Below, piece after piece: positions 24,662 through 32,309 of a DNA stretch of 35,639 nt. Made by a program: the position numbers and the translations under genes. This stretch comes from CAYNFT01 sp964396535. Lineage in GTDB: Bacteria > Chloroflexota > Dehalococcoidia > Dehalococcoidales > UBA2162. The notes below the pieces were generated by a model. It saw only the letters and a list, made by a program, of their open reading frames with translations. It did not search any database and had not been told where the DNA came from. The stretch lies in assembly GCA_964396535.1 (NCBI GenBank), contig CAYNFT010000012.1, forward strand, positions 1 to 35,639, given 5' to 3'. Position 1 is the first letter of the stretch. Each line of letters starts with the position of its first letter.

Positions 24662-25690
24662 ATGCCCGACACAGAATTTGGCTGCCTGCCCACTATGATT
24701 GGAAGTATGCCCCATACTGACCCATCTGAGGCGTGCTCACAGGTCGCCTGCTACCTTAAGGACATCCCTGCCTGGCCCCAGCTACCAAAACGCTCCTTTC
24801 TGGAGAATATGTATGTCCAGTACAGCGAGGGGTTTCCCGGGGTGGTGGTCGAGGGGAATAGAATCTATGTAGACCGCTCCCAGGACAGTATAGAAAAACC
24901 CCTTGAGCAGCTTTATACCGCCTATCTGGAGAACGATTTTAATAAATATCCGGTCAGTCAGGACTATGCTGCTGGTCTGCATACGTTTCTCGGTATGGAC
25001 AACCTGTCACCCCGGGCGGTTAAGGGGCATGTAACTGGTCCTGTCACCTGGGGACTGACCGTTACCGATGCTGACCGCCGCTCTATAATCTATGACGATT
25101 TGCTGGGGGACGCTGTCGCCAAGCTGCTCAGGCTTAAAGCAGGCTGGCAGGAGAAGATTCTAAGCAAAATCTCAAAGAATACCATAATCTTTGTTGATGA
25201 GCCATATATGGCTGCCTTCGGCTCGGTCGGCGTTCAATTATCCACGGAAAGGGTCATCAGCCTGCTGGACGAGGTCTTTGGCGGTATCAGCGGCTTAAAA
25301 GGAACTCACTGCTGCGGCAATACCGACTGGTCGGTATTGCTTGAGACCAGTGCCAATATATTGAGCTTTGATACCTACAATTATGCTCAGTCGCTGAGTC
25401 TCTATCCTGCTGAGGTAAAGAGGTTTCTGGATAAAGGCGGAGCTATTGCCTGGGGGATTGTCCCCAATGAGCCTGAGGCGCTGGCTGGAGAAACGGTAGC
25501 CAGCCTTAAAGACCGGCTGGAGGAGGCAATGGCACCATTTACCCGAAACGGCATCCGGTTTAAGCAGTTGATTCAGCAGGGGCTGCTTACTCCCAGCTGC
25601 ACGTTAACGCCTCTATCCAAGGAAGGATCCGGTCAAGCCCTGGAGTTGCTGACTGAGCTCTCAGAAACAATAAGAAAACGGTATTTATGA
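24662..25690 (+). CDS. Core (folate-independent) methionine synthase, MesB-like
   Basis: A 342-residue protein of the UROD/MetE-like fold, corresponding to the C-terminal catalytic half of MetE without the folate-binding half. The likely zinc ligands are His216 and Cys218 in THCCGN and Cys313 in TPSC. Early motifs GSMPHTDP and GHVTGPVTWGL are typical of the family. Core synthases move a methyl group to homocysteine from a corrinoid protein rather than from methyl-folate; the MesB family is known in Dehalococcoides-like anaerobes. It follows mtnP by 13 bases, fitting a methionine role. Assignment to MesB rather than another MetE-like family is inference. Confidence 0.72.
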   Translation: MPDTEFGCLPTMIGSMPHTDPSEACSQVACYLKDIPAWPQLPKRSFLENMYVQYSEGFPGVVVEGNRIYVDRSQDSIEKPLEQLYTAYLENDFNKYPVSQDYAAGLHTFLGMDNLSPRAVKGHVTGPVTWGLTVTDADRRSIIYDDLLGDAVAKLLRLKAGWQEKILSKISKNTIIFVDEPYMAAFGSVGVQLSTERVISLLDEVFGGISGLKGTHCCGNTDWSVLLETSANILSFDTYNYAQSLSLYPAEVKRFLDKGGAIAWGIVPNEPEALAGETVASLKDRLEEAMAPFTRNGIRFKQLIQQGLLTPSCTLTPLSKEGSGQALELLTELSETIRKRYL

Positions 25691-25711
25691 AGAAATGGGG
25701 TAGCATAAATT

Positions 25712-25733
25712 TTGAAGGGGCAAGCCCCTTCAA
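25712..25733 (+). terminator. Perfect hairpin after the methionine operon
   Basis: TTGAAGGGGC-AA-GCCCCTTCAA forms a 10-bp stem with almost no loop, 22 bases after the methionine synthase stop. It lacks a good T-run, so it may be a weak or Rho-assisted terminator or a relic of hairpin 1 of the local repeat. Confidence 0.5.
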
Positions 25734-25774
25734 TCCTCGCTATTAAATGACTCATCGGGAGGAGAAGACTGTAA

Positions 25775-25987
25775 ATGGAGTGTCAGATTGAAGCCAATCA
25801 AGCCAAATGCCCCTGTACCTATGAACCCTGCTCCAGAAAGGGCAAGTGCTGTGAGTGTATTTCCTATCACCTTCAATTCGACGAGCTCCCCGGCTGTGTA
25901 TTTCCCCCTGAAGTAGAGAAGACCTACGACCGCTCTTTCAGCAGGTTTGTTAAGGTGCTTCAATCCAGAAGTGGCAAAAAAAGCTAA
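25775..25987 (+). CDS. DUF6485 small cysteine-rich protein
   Basis: A 70-residue protein with a Cys-rich first half: MECQIEANQAKCPC, EPCSRKGKCCECISYH. Cys spacing suggests a metal site (zinc or iron-sulfur). The C-terminal half, ending in SFSRFVKVLQS, is helical. The pattern matches DUF6485, a small family of anaerobes with unknown function. GGGAGGAG lies 10 bases before the ATG. Confidence 0.75.
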   Translation: MECQIEANQAKCPCTYEPCSRKGKCCECISYHLQFDELPGCVFPPEVEKTYDRSFSRFVKVLQSRSGKKS

Positions 25988-26010
25988 TTTAGGTTACATT
26001 ATGAAGAGAT

Positions 26011-26103
26011 ATGAATAAGAGCAAAAGAGTAGCAATTCTTAAACATCGGAGTAAGAAGAAGAAGCTGGAGGCAAAGAGAAAGGCGGCGAAAGCTCAAGCC
26101 TAA
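26011..26103 (+). CDS. 30-residue highly basic peptide
   Basis: An open frame of 30 codons starting MNKSKRVAILKHRSKKKK and ending KRKAAKAQA. Nearly half of its residues are Lys or Arg. It lies 27 bases before the NTPase gene with no other gene between. The composition resembles small ribosome-associated or RNA-binding proteins, but I cannot name a family. A GAAGAGAT sequence is immediately upstream of the ATG, a weak ribosome binding site. Confidence 0.55.
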   Translation: MNKSKRVAILKHRSKKKKLEAKRKAAKAQA

Positions 26104-26129
26104 CCCCTTGCCTGTGGCAGCAGGAGCCA

Positions 26130-26663
26130 ATGAAGCAGGCCTATTTGCTCACCGGCAGACCAGGGACGGGAAAGACCAGCCTTATCAAACAGGTAGCCGC
26201 CCAAATGAAGGGCAAGGCTGGTGGTTTCTATACCGAGGAAATACGAACCCGGGGAATAAGAGAAGGCTTCAGACTGATTACCCTGGATGGTGAAGAGACC
26301 ATACTGGCCCATGTCAGCTTTCATAGCCCGTACCGGGTGAGCAAGTATGGGGTTGACTCCAAGACTTTAGAGCAGGTGGGTGTCCCTGCCCTCCGCAGGG
26401 CGGCGCAGCAGTGCGATTTAGTCATCATCGATGAAATAGGTAAGATGGAACTGTTTTCGACTGCCTTCAGGGAATCTGTTTCCCGGATTATTGATAGTGG
26501 CAAGAGGGTTCTTGGAACAATAATGCTTACCCCCAACCCCTGGACGGATACCATAAAGCGCCAGCCCCAGGTAAATTTAATAAACCTGACGCGTGACAAT
26601 TACCAGCAGGTATTAGCAGAATTGCTCCATTGGCTGGGAATCACCCAGTATCTAAAACTGTAG
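26130..26663 (+). CDS. THEP1-type nucleoside-triphosphatase
   Basis: A 177-residue P-loop NTPase. Walker A is GRPGTGKTS (residues 9-17); GGFYTEEIRTRGIREGF follows, typical of THEP1/DUF265 proteins; the Walker B region is LVIIDEIGKMEL. Family members hydrolyse NTPs and dNTPs slowly, with unclear cellular role. AGGAG lies 4 bases before the ATG. The start codon is 26 bases after the basic peptide. Confidence 0.87.
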   Translation: MKQAYLLTGRPGTGKTSLIKQVAAQMKGKAGGFYTEEIRTRGIREGFRLITLDGEETILAHVSFHSPYRVSKYGVDSKTLEQVGVPALRRAAQQCDLVIIDEIGKMELFSTAFRESVSRIIDSGKRVLGTIMLTPNPWTDTIKRQPQVNLINLTRDNYQQVLAELLHWLGITQYLKL

Positions 26664-26669
26664 TATAAT
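26664..26669 (+). promoter_or_regulatory. -10 box upstream of the APH-like kinase gene
   Basis: A perfect TATAAT begins one base after the stop of the THEP1 gene. The next gene starts at 26707 behind AAGGGGGAGG. The -35 region is not convincing. Confidence 0.4.
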
Positions 26670-26706
26670 GTTCCTCGAAGTGCATTTTTTTAAGGGGGAG
26701 GTTTTT

Positions 26707-27714
26707 ATGTCCCAGCTACCAGAAATGGTTCAGGCACTCCTAGACCCTCAAATCTACCCTGATGCTTCACCAGAGGTAGAGCTGATGCAGACCCAGATGT
26801 CATTCGTTTTTCTGACTGGCGACTATGTATATAAGGTGAAAAAGCCAGTAGACCTGGGCTACCTGGACTACACTACTTTACAGAAGCGGCGCTTTTACTG
26901 CCAGCGGGAGGTTGAACTTAACCGCCGCCTCTGTAACGATACCTATTTAGGTGTGGTCTCAATCACACAAGAAAAAGATGGTTTTTCTATAGGAGGAAAA
27001 GGGAAGGTTATTGAGTATGCTGTAAAGATGCTGCACCTCCCCCAGGACGCAATGCTGAATGTTCTATTAGCCAAAGGGCAGGTATCGGCAGAAATGATAG
27101 CCAATGTAGCACAAAAAATGGCAGAATTTCACCTAAAAGCAGAGACCAACGCCACTATTAGCGCCTTTGGCGACCTTGATACCATCATTAACAATACCGA
27201 GGAGAATTTCATCCAGACAGTAAAATACATTGGCAACACTATCTCTCAAAAAAGCTATCGGTATATCAAAGACTACACCAATAGTTTTATTGATAGTAAT
27301 GCTCCTCTATTCCGTAAACGAATAGCCGATGGCAGAATAAGGGATTGTCATGGAGACCTCCATGCTGCCCACATCTGCTTTGCCGATGACATTTACATTT
27401 ACGATTGCATAGAGTTCAATGACAGGTTCAGGTATTGTGATGTCGCCTCAGAGATAGCCTTCCTGGCTATGGACTTAGATAATTACGGGCGGGCTGACCT
27501 GTCCCAAAGCTTCGTTGATGCCTATGTAACTTTCAGCCAGGATAAGGAGCTAACCCAATTACTTGACTTTTATAAGTGCTACCGGGCTTATGTCCGGGGA
27601 AAAGTGGAGAGCTTCAAGCTCGATGACCCCCATATCTCGGAAGAGGAAAAAACAAGAACTTTAGCTGTGGCAAAGAAATATTTCGAGCTTGCCGAGTCGT
27701 ATATATTACAGTGA
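26707..27714 (+). CDS. Aminoglycoside phosphotransferase-like kinase (COG2187 type)
   Basis: A 335-residue protein of the protein-kinase-like fold. The N-lobe shows FVFLTGDYVYKVKKPVDLGYLD with the nucleotide-binding Lys; the catalytic loop is His215-Gly-Asp217 in CHGDLHAAHICF; and a metal-binding segment follows (IYDCIEFND). This matches the aminoglycoside phosphotransferase family enzymes COG2187, which in many proteobacteria are fused to a P-loop kinase. A separate P-loop kinase gene lies 1.25 kb downstream. The start is the ATG at 26707; an earlier in-frame ATG (26668) lies inside the TATAAT box. It is unlikely to be a true resistance gene. The substrate is unknown. Confidence 0.78.
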   Translation: MSQLPEMVQALLDPQIYPDASPEVELMQTQMSFVFLTGDYVYKVKKPVDLGYLDYTTLQKRRFYCQREVELNRRLCNDTYLGVVSITQEKDGFSIGGKGKVIEYAVKMLHLPQDAMLNVLLAKGQVSAEMIANVAQKMAEFHLKAETNATISAFGDLDTIINNTEENFIQTVKYIGNTISQKSYRYIKDYTNSFIDSNAPLFRKRIADGRIRDCHGDLHAAHICFADDIYIYDCIEFNDRFRYCDVASEIAFLAMDLDNYGRADLSQSFVDAYVTFSQDKELTQLLDFYKCYRAYVRGKVESFKLDDPHISEEEKTRTLAVAKKYFELAESYILQ

Positions 27715-27720
27715 ACCAGA

Positions 27721-28233
27721 ATGAATAAAAGCTGGCTGATAATAGCAGGTCTGGCGCTAATCGTTGCCGTTACAGGTTTGACAGGCTGTACTACCCGTCC
27801 GGCCGAGGTATCTAATTTCAATCTGATATTCAAGTACGGTGTTACGGCAAGGAACGAGCTGAATACATTCGAAGGAACGTATACCAAGGACATGGTTATG
27901 GACCCATCCATTACTGTGGAACTATCTTTGACTGAGGAAGAGCTTGATAGAATCTATCAGAAGATGATTGAGATTGACTTCTTTGATTACCCGGATGAGT
28001 TCTCTGTTTCCGTAGCTCCCGGGGAGCTTATAACTATCAGAACCCCGTATAGCAGCTACCACTTCAAGGTGGAATATAACTCCAGCACCAAAGAGCTGGG
28101 GTGGGAGGATGCAATAATGAATGAGAATGAAGACGCTGATAAGCTGAGAGAGCTTATCATGCTTATCAGAGATATTATCGAAGCCAAAGAAGAGTACAAG
28201 GAATTGCCAGCTCCAACTTCAGGGTATATGTAA
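27721..28233 (+). CDS. Lipoprotein of unknown function
   Basis: A 170-residue exported protein. A signal peptide (about 1-22: MNKS then a hydrophobic core) ends in the lipobox LTGC, so Cys23 would be lipidated. The mature part is acidic, with ELSLTEEELDRIYQKMIEIDFFDYPDEF, a pattern seen in small lipoproteins of uncertain role. It begins 6 bases after the APH-like kinase stop. It lies between that gene's 3' end and a second, diverged copy of the same 3' end (28235-28348), suggesting it came in through a duplication or insertion. Confidence 0.75.
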   Translation: MNKSWLIIAGLALIVAVTGLTGCTTRPAEVSNFNLIFKYGVTARNELNTFEGTYTKDMVMDPSITVELSLTEEELDRIYQKMIEIDFFDYPDEFSVSVAPGELITIRTPYSSYHFKVEYNSSTKELGWEDAIMNENEDADKLRELIMLIRDIIEAKEEYKELPAPTSGYM

Positions 28234-28234
28234 C

Positions 28235-28348
28235 CGGGGAAGGGTAGAGAGCTTCAAGCTCGATGACCCCCATATCTCGGAGGAAGAGAAAACAAAGACT
28301 GTGACCGTTGCCAGGAAGTATTTTGAGCTTGCCGAATCGTATATATGA
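28235..28348 (+). pseudogene. Remnant of a second APH-like kinase gene (3' end only)
   Basis: These 114 bases match 27595-27710, the last 38 codons of the APH-like kinase gene. The frame stays open (RGRVESFKLDDPHISEEE, then VARKYFELAESYI) and ends in TGA. Many differences from the intact copy are silent or conservative (KVES to RVES, VAKK to VARK), so it once was an expressed paralog. Nothing upstream of it resembles the rest of the gene: the lipoprotein gene is there instead. Confidence 0.82.
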
Positions 28349-28454
28349 TGGTGAGTCGAAATAGGTTAAAATAAAATCAGATTAGGCGAGCACCGAGTTC
28401 ATTTATGCACCTATCATATGAAATTGGGCAAAAAATCTAAAATCAGGGATTAGC

Positions 28455-28880
28455 ATGCAACCTAGAAGTTTTTGGGGTACATTCGTTATGTTAGCTGCGA
28501 CCACAGCATTGCCATTTGCATTGCTGTGGTCGTTGCTATTCTCCTTAATGATGGGCTGGGAATTCGGTCAAGTTCTTCGTGTTGGCATATGGGGTGGCAT
28601 TGCCTTTGGGTTACTGTTTGGGTTTGTAATGGCTTTCTTTGTAAAGGCAGTTACGATTTCCGTAGCTTTTCAGGATAAGGAGGCATTTTTGCAAAGGCTC
28701 AACGTTGCACTAGCTGAACTAGGCTACCATCCACAGTCTCAAACTAAGACCTTCTTGACCTACAAACCGTCATTTCAAGCTGGGCTTCTTGCTGGAAAGA
28801 TATCTGTCCAGATAGAGCAAAGTTCAGCAACGATAGTTGGGCCTTCGACATACCTCAAGAAGCTGCAGAAGCGAATTTAA
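28455..28880 (+). CDS. Small membrane protein with a cytoplasmic C-terminal domain
   Basis: A 141-residue protein. Two membrane helices (about 9-33 and 40-66) are followed by a soluble alpha/beta tail of about 70 residues ending KKLQKRI. The tail pattern, ending in VQIEQSSATIVGPSTYLKKL, is unrecognised but resembles small domains in other two-helix membrane proteins. No strong ribosome binding site is visible. An 11-bp palindrome lies within the coding region at 28498-28532. Confidence 0.55.
   Translation: MQPRSFWGTFVMLAATTALPFALLWSLLFSLMMGWEFGQVLRVGIWGGIAFGLLFGFVMAFFVKAVTISVAFQDKEAFLQRLNVALAELGYHPQSQTKTFLTYKPSFQAGLLAGKISVQIEQSSATIVGPSTYLKKLQKRI
28498..28532. repeat. Strong hairpin inside a coding region
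   Basis: CGACCACAGCA (28498-28508) pairs perfectly with TGCTGTGGTCG (28522-28532). Three more pairs (TGC/GCA) extend it after one T-T mismatch, leaving a 5-base loop. It covers codons of the first membrane helix. Confidence 0.7.
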
Positions 28881-28964
28881 CAGTACTGAGAGATATGCCA
28901 ACTTCACATAGTAGCGCGTCTGCATTTGGCTTTGCTCGCGCAAAACGATAGGGAGTTAAATAAA

Positions 28965-29567
28965 TTGAAAGAACCATTTTTAAAATTTGTTGAAAAAGAA
29001 TTGGGCTCTGGTTTTGTGCTTATCGCCTGCGGTCTGCCCGGCACCTGGAAAACTGAGACGACTGAAGAGGTAGCCAGGATTAAGGGCTATCCGCTCCTCC
29101 GCACTGACCTGATTAGACTGGAAGTGCTGAAAAACGAGGACATATTTGATGAAAAAGTCGCCTCCAATATGGATAAACGAACCATGGTCTATGATGAAAC
29201 GTTCCGGCGGGCGGAGGAAAGTCTAAAGGATAACAAAGGCGTGATACTCGATGCCACCTTCGTTACCCAATCATTGAGAAAACGTGCCGCTGAAATAGCT
29301 GCCAAGCATAACCTAACCTTCGTCATTATGCAAACCGACTGTCCGCAGGAAGTATCAATCAGGCGGATATTAGATAGGACTAAAGAGGACTATCAGTCAA
29401 ATGCCCTGACTGAGCAGGCTTACCTCAACAATAAAAAGAGTTTTGAAGCGGTTGATTTAGACGACTTAAAGAGCCTGTATCCGAACCTAAATATCATCCA
29501 CTTGATAGTTGATACCCGGTACGACCCGCCGGAAGACTGGTATGTAATCGGCGTGGAGAAGCGATAA
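28965..29567 (+). CDS. P-loop kinase (AAA_33 / COG0645-like)
   Basis: A 200-residue nucleotide-binding protein. The P-loop reads GLPGTWKTET (Gly23 to Thr32), with Trp28 where the canonical GxGK glycine would be. The rest fits predicted small-molecule kinases: LLRTDLIRLEV (base/substrate Asp), GVILDATFVTQSLRKRA and CPQEVSIRRILDR. A TTG start at 28965 is preferred because AGGGAG lies upstream of it; the in-frame TTG at 28926 has no such site. The related kinase COG0645 is often fused to the COG2187 protein encoded at 26707-27714. The PHP gene follows after 2 bases. Confidence 0.75.
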   Translation: MKEPFLKFVEKELGSGFVLIACGLPGTWKTETTEEVARIKGYPLLRTDLIRLEVLKNEDIFDEKVASNMDKRTMVYDETFRRAEESLKDNKGVILDATFVTQSLRKRAAEIAAKHNLTFVIMQTDCPQEVSIRRILDRTKEDYQSNALTEQAYLNNKKSFEAVDLDDLKSLYPNLNIIHLIVDTRYDPPEDWYVIGVEKR

Positions 29568-29569
29568 GA

Positions 29570-30469
29570 ATGAAAATAGACCTGCATATCCACACCAGGA
29601 CTGGCTCCGATGGCGCACTATCTATAGAAGAGGTTTTTAGGGAGGCGAAGAAAAGGAATATTGATTTTATGTCAATAACTGACCACGATTCTATAGCCTT
29701 CCAGGACAGAGCCATCGCCTTAGCTGAAGAACATGGCATAGACTATGTTACCGGAGTTGAACTAAATGTGACATTTCGGTATAATGAGGGCACAAAAAGC
29801 GACAGGAGTCACCAGAACAAGCAAGTCAAATCCGTTTCCCTGGATTTCCTGGGATACCAGTATGATATCGACAATCAGGAGCTAAAAGGTAAACTTGAAT
29901 TGATGAGGGAGCACAGAGAAACCAGAGCGCTCCAAATCTTAGAGAAACTTAACAATGAATTTGATAAAGAAAACCTTGAAAGATTTACCGAGGAAGATAT
30001 CAGAAAGATACAGGACAGTGTTGATGGCACCTTCGGTCGACCCCACATAGCAAAATACATGGTGGAAAAAGGGATTGTCAGCAATAACCAGGAAGCCTTT
30101 GATAAATATCTGGTCAAGTGTGATGTCCCCAAGTACCCCCTTTCACTTGCGGAAGCATCAGGGTTAGTCAGAAACGCTGGTGGAGTGCTGGTGCTTGCTC
30201 ACGCCAATGACCCCAACGGGACTTCTCTGGTAAGCATAACGTCTGATTTAGATGAGCAGACGAATATAATTGAAGAATATATGTTACAATACATAGATGG
30301 TATTGAGTGCTGGCATTCGAGACACGATGCAAAAACTACTACGCACTACGTCGAGTTTGCCAGGAAGCACGGTCTGCTCATGACAGGGGGCAGTGATTGC
30401 CATCAAAAACCGATACTTATGGGCACACTGGATATACCCGATTTTGTGGCTGAGCAGTTTCGACAATAG
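29570..30469 (+). CDS. PHP-domain metal-dependent phosphoesterase
   Basis: A 299-residue PHP protein. The metal-binding motifs are in order: HIHTRTGSDG (residues 6-15), TDHDS (about 37-41), GVELN, RPHIAKYM, a HAN segment and GGSDCHQ near the C-terminus. Such enzymes hydrolyse nucleoside phosphates or short oligonucleotides; the substrate here is not known. It begins 2 bases after the P-loop kinase stop, so the two are coupled and may act on one pathway. Confidence 0.88.
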   Translation: MKIDLHIHTRTGSDGALSIEEVFREAKKRNIDFMSITDHDSIAFQDRAIALAEEHGIDYVTGVELNVTFRYNEGTKSDRSHQNKQVKSVSLDFLGYQYDIDNQELKGKLELMREHRETRALQILEKLNNEFDKENLERFTEEDIRKIQDSVDGTFGRPHIAKYMVEKGIVSNNQEAFDKYLVKCDVPKYPLSLAEASGLVRNAGGVLVLAHANDPNGTSLVSITSDLDEQTNIIEEYMLQYIDGIECWHSRHDAKTTTHYVEFARKHGLLMTGGSDCHQKPILMGTLDIPDFVAEQFRQ

Positions 30470-30539
30470 AAAAGGATAGTTTAAAGATTTTGAGAAATTT
30501 CAAACCGGTATTTATTCGGCCAAATTTTCCCACCCGACC

Positions 30540-30550
30540 TATGATACAAT
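30540..30550 (+). promoter_or_regulatory. -10 box TATGATACAAT upstream of the GRP small protein
   Basis: The sequence TATGATACAAT is identical to that before the cheR operon. It lies 47 bases before the GTG at 30597. No clear -35 is seen. Confidence 0.4.
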
Positions 30551-30576
30551 GTTAACTCAAGACAGGGATATATTAT

Positions 30577-30600
30577 ATGAAAGTGGAATACGCTGAGTGA
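30577..30600 (+). CDS. Possible 7-residue leader peptide overlapping the next start
   Basis: ATG at 30577 opens MKVEYAE and stops at TGA 30598-30600, overlapping the GTG start of the next gene by two bases. An AGGG lies 9 bases upstream of the ATG. It may couple translation of the downstream gene; alternatively it is chance. Confidence 0.25.
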   Translation: MKVEYAE

Positions 30601-30794
30601 GTAAAATAGGAAGACCGTTAAAAAAGGAGGAGAAAAAGCACCCTTTGTACGGGCAATTCAATGGCGAAGTGCCCTGGCTGGACGGGTGTAAAGAGTACGG
30701 GAGGGAGACGTGCCTAGATTGCCCGGTGCCATTAGAGAAGTGCCCTGCGGAAAACCCTCGCCTTCACAAAGGCGGTCGACCGAAAAGCAAGTAA
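30597..30794 (+). CDS. Small Cys-rich protein with GRP motifs at both ends
   Basis: A 65-residue protein beginning MSKIGRPLKKEEKK and ending HKGGRPKSK. Both ends carry Gly-Arg-Pro next to basic residues, resembling AT-hook DNA minor-groove binders. The centre has Cys residues in GCKEYGRETCLDCPVPLEKC, a possible zinc-binding knuckle. It is likely nucleic-acid binding. No family is recognised. GTG start, with AGTGGA 10 bases upstream and its own -10 box. Confidence 0.55.
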   Translation: MSKIGRPLKKEEKKHPLYGQFNGEVPWLDGCKEYGRETCLDCPVPLEKCPAENPRLHKGGRPKSK

Positions 30795-30869
30795 AAATAA
30801 GACAAAGCCCCTGCTGGATGAAGGAATGAGGTTAAGTCGGTTTGAAGGAGAGATATAAAAAGGGGAGTT

Positions 30870-30982
30870 AGAGGGGCAAAGCCCCTTTAACAAAAACAAC
30901 GGGGGAGTTAAAGAGGGGCAAAGCCCCTCTTAAGAAATCTCTTTCCCCCTTCCCCTTCGTAAGGGGAAGGGGGATGGGGTTA
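30870..30982 (+). repeat. Two-hairpin repeat, copy 4 (upstream of ahcY)
   Basis: A first hairpin 1 (GAGGGGC-AAA-GCCCCTTT, 30871-30888) is followed by a second, AAGAGGGGC-AAA-GCCCCTCTT (30911-30931). Hairpin 2 is TCCCCCTTCCCCTT-CGT-AAGGGGAAGGGGGA (30944-30974), then TGGGGTTA. AAAGGGGGTGAGG follows at about 30990-31003. No SAM or SAH riboswitch is evident before ahcY. Confidence 0.88.
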
Positions 30983-31032
30983 TACAAATTAAAGGGGGTG
31001 AGGTAGATAAAGATAAATATAAGGAGTAGTAG

Positions 31033-32298
31033 ATGACTACAACCAAGAACTATGACATTAGAGACCCTTCCCTGGCCTCAGATGGCAAGCAACGAATTGA
31101 GTGGGCATCTTATGAGATGCCCGTGGTGAAGCTCATCAGGGAGAGGTTATCCAGGGAGAAGCCTTTTACCGGTGTCCGGATTTCAGCCTGCCTTCATATC
31201 ACTACGGAAACGGCAAATCTGGCTCTGGCCTTGAAGGAGGGAGGCGCCGATGTTATCCTCTGTGCTTCTAATCCTCTCAGCACTCAGGATGATGCTGCCG
31301 CAGCCCTGGTAGATTACGGTATTCCTACCAATGCTATCAAAGGAGAAGATGAGGCAACCTACTATAAGCACATCAGTACCGCTCTAGACAACAAGCCCCA
31401 GCTTACAGTGGATGATGGCGCTGACCTAGTTACCACCCTTCATACCAAGCGAAAGGATTTAATCGAAAATGTCATCGGTGGCACCGAGGAAACAACCACC
31501 GGTGTTATAAGGCTTCGCAGCCTTGAGAAGGAAGGAAACCTCAAATATCCCATAATTGCGGTAAATGATGCCCAAACCAAGTACCTCTTTGATAATCGCT
31601 ATGGCACCGGGCAGAGTACTATCGACGGTATCACCCGCGCTACCAATATCCTTTGGGCAGGTAAAAGAGTGGTAGTTTGTGGCTATGGCTGGTGTGGGCG
31701 TGGCATAGCCCTGAGAGCCAAGGGACTGGGCTCGCATGTGGTTGTGATTGAGGTGGAGCCAGTACGCGCTCTGGAAGCAGCCATGGATGGTTTTCAGGTG
31801 ATGCCGTTGATAGAGGCGGCAAAAGAAGGCGATATTTTCATTACTGCTGCCGGCGATAAAAATGTCATTGATGAAGCCCATCTCAAGGTGATGAAGAATA
31901 GAGCTATCCTGGCTAATAGCGGGCACTTTAATGTAGAGATTAATATCCCTGCTTTAGAAAGCCTGGCTCGCAATAAGAGAAGGATTCGTACCTTTGTCGA
32001 TGAATACGCTCTGAAAGATGGCCGCCTCCTATATCTGCTGGGTGAGGGGAGGTTAATCAATCTGGCGGCGGCTGAAGGGCACCCGGCCAGCGTTATGGAT
32101 ATGAGCTTTGCCAACCAGGCACTCTGTCTGGAATATATGACTAAAAACAAAGGAAAGCTAGAGCATAAGGTTTACCCGGTACCCGAAGAAATTGATAAGC
32201 AGGTGGCCAGGTTAAAACTAAACGCAATGGGTATTGATATTGATACCCTAACACCAGAGCAGGAGAAATACCTTAACAGCTGGCAAGAAGGAACATAG
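31033..32298 (+). CDS. ahcY: Adenosylhomocysteinase
   Basis: A 421-residue NAD-dependent enzyme that splits S-adenosylhomocysteine into homocysteine and adenosine. It shows CLHITTETANLA, ASNPLSTQDDAAAAL, the EETTTGVIRL segment, the Rossmann motif CGYGWCGRGIALRAKG and HFNVEI. It is the shorter bacterial/archaeal form lacking the long insert. AAGGAG lies 9 bases before the ATG. It is followed by metK after 11 bases. With the core methionine synthase it regenerates methionine. Confidence 0.95.
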   Translation: MTTTKNYDIRDPSLASDGKQRIEWASYEMPVVKLIRERLSREKPFTGVRISACLHITTETANLALALKEGGADVILCASNPLSTQDDAAAALVDYGIPTNAIKGEDEATYYKHISTALDNKPQLTVDDGADLVTTLHTKRKDLIENVIGGTEETTTGVIRLRSLEKEGNLKYPIIAVNDAQTKYLFDNRYGTGQSTIDGITRATNILWAGKRVVVCGYGWCGRGIALRAKGLGSHVVVIEVEPVRALEAAMDGFQVMPLIEAAKEGDIFITAAGDKNVIDEAHLKVMKNRAILANSGHFNVEINIPALESLARNKRRIRTFVDEYALKDGRLLYLLGEGRLINLAAAEGHPASVMDMSFANQALCLEYMTKNKGKLEHKVYPVPEEIDKQVARLKLNAMGIDIDTLTPEQEKYLNSWQEGT

Positions 32299-32309
32299 AA
32301 GGGAGAAAT

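Noticed and set aside
26707..27714. Aminoglycoside resistance gene
   Set aside because: The fold and HGD loop are shared, but the sequence type is the COG2187 group of unknown substrate and the context is housekeeping, with no mobile element.
30800..31032. Possible SAM or SAH riboswitch before ahcY-metK
   Set aside because: The leader consists of the two-hairpin repeat, also found before unrelated genes, and no known SAM or SAH aptamer pattern is visible.
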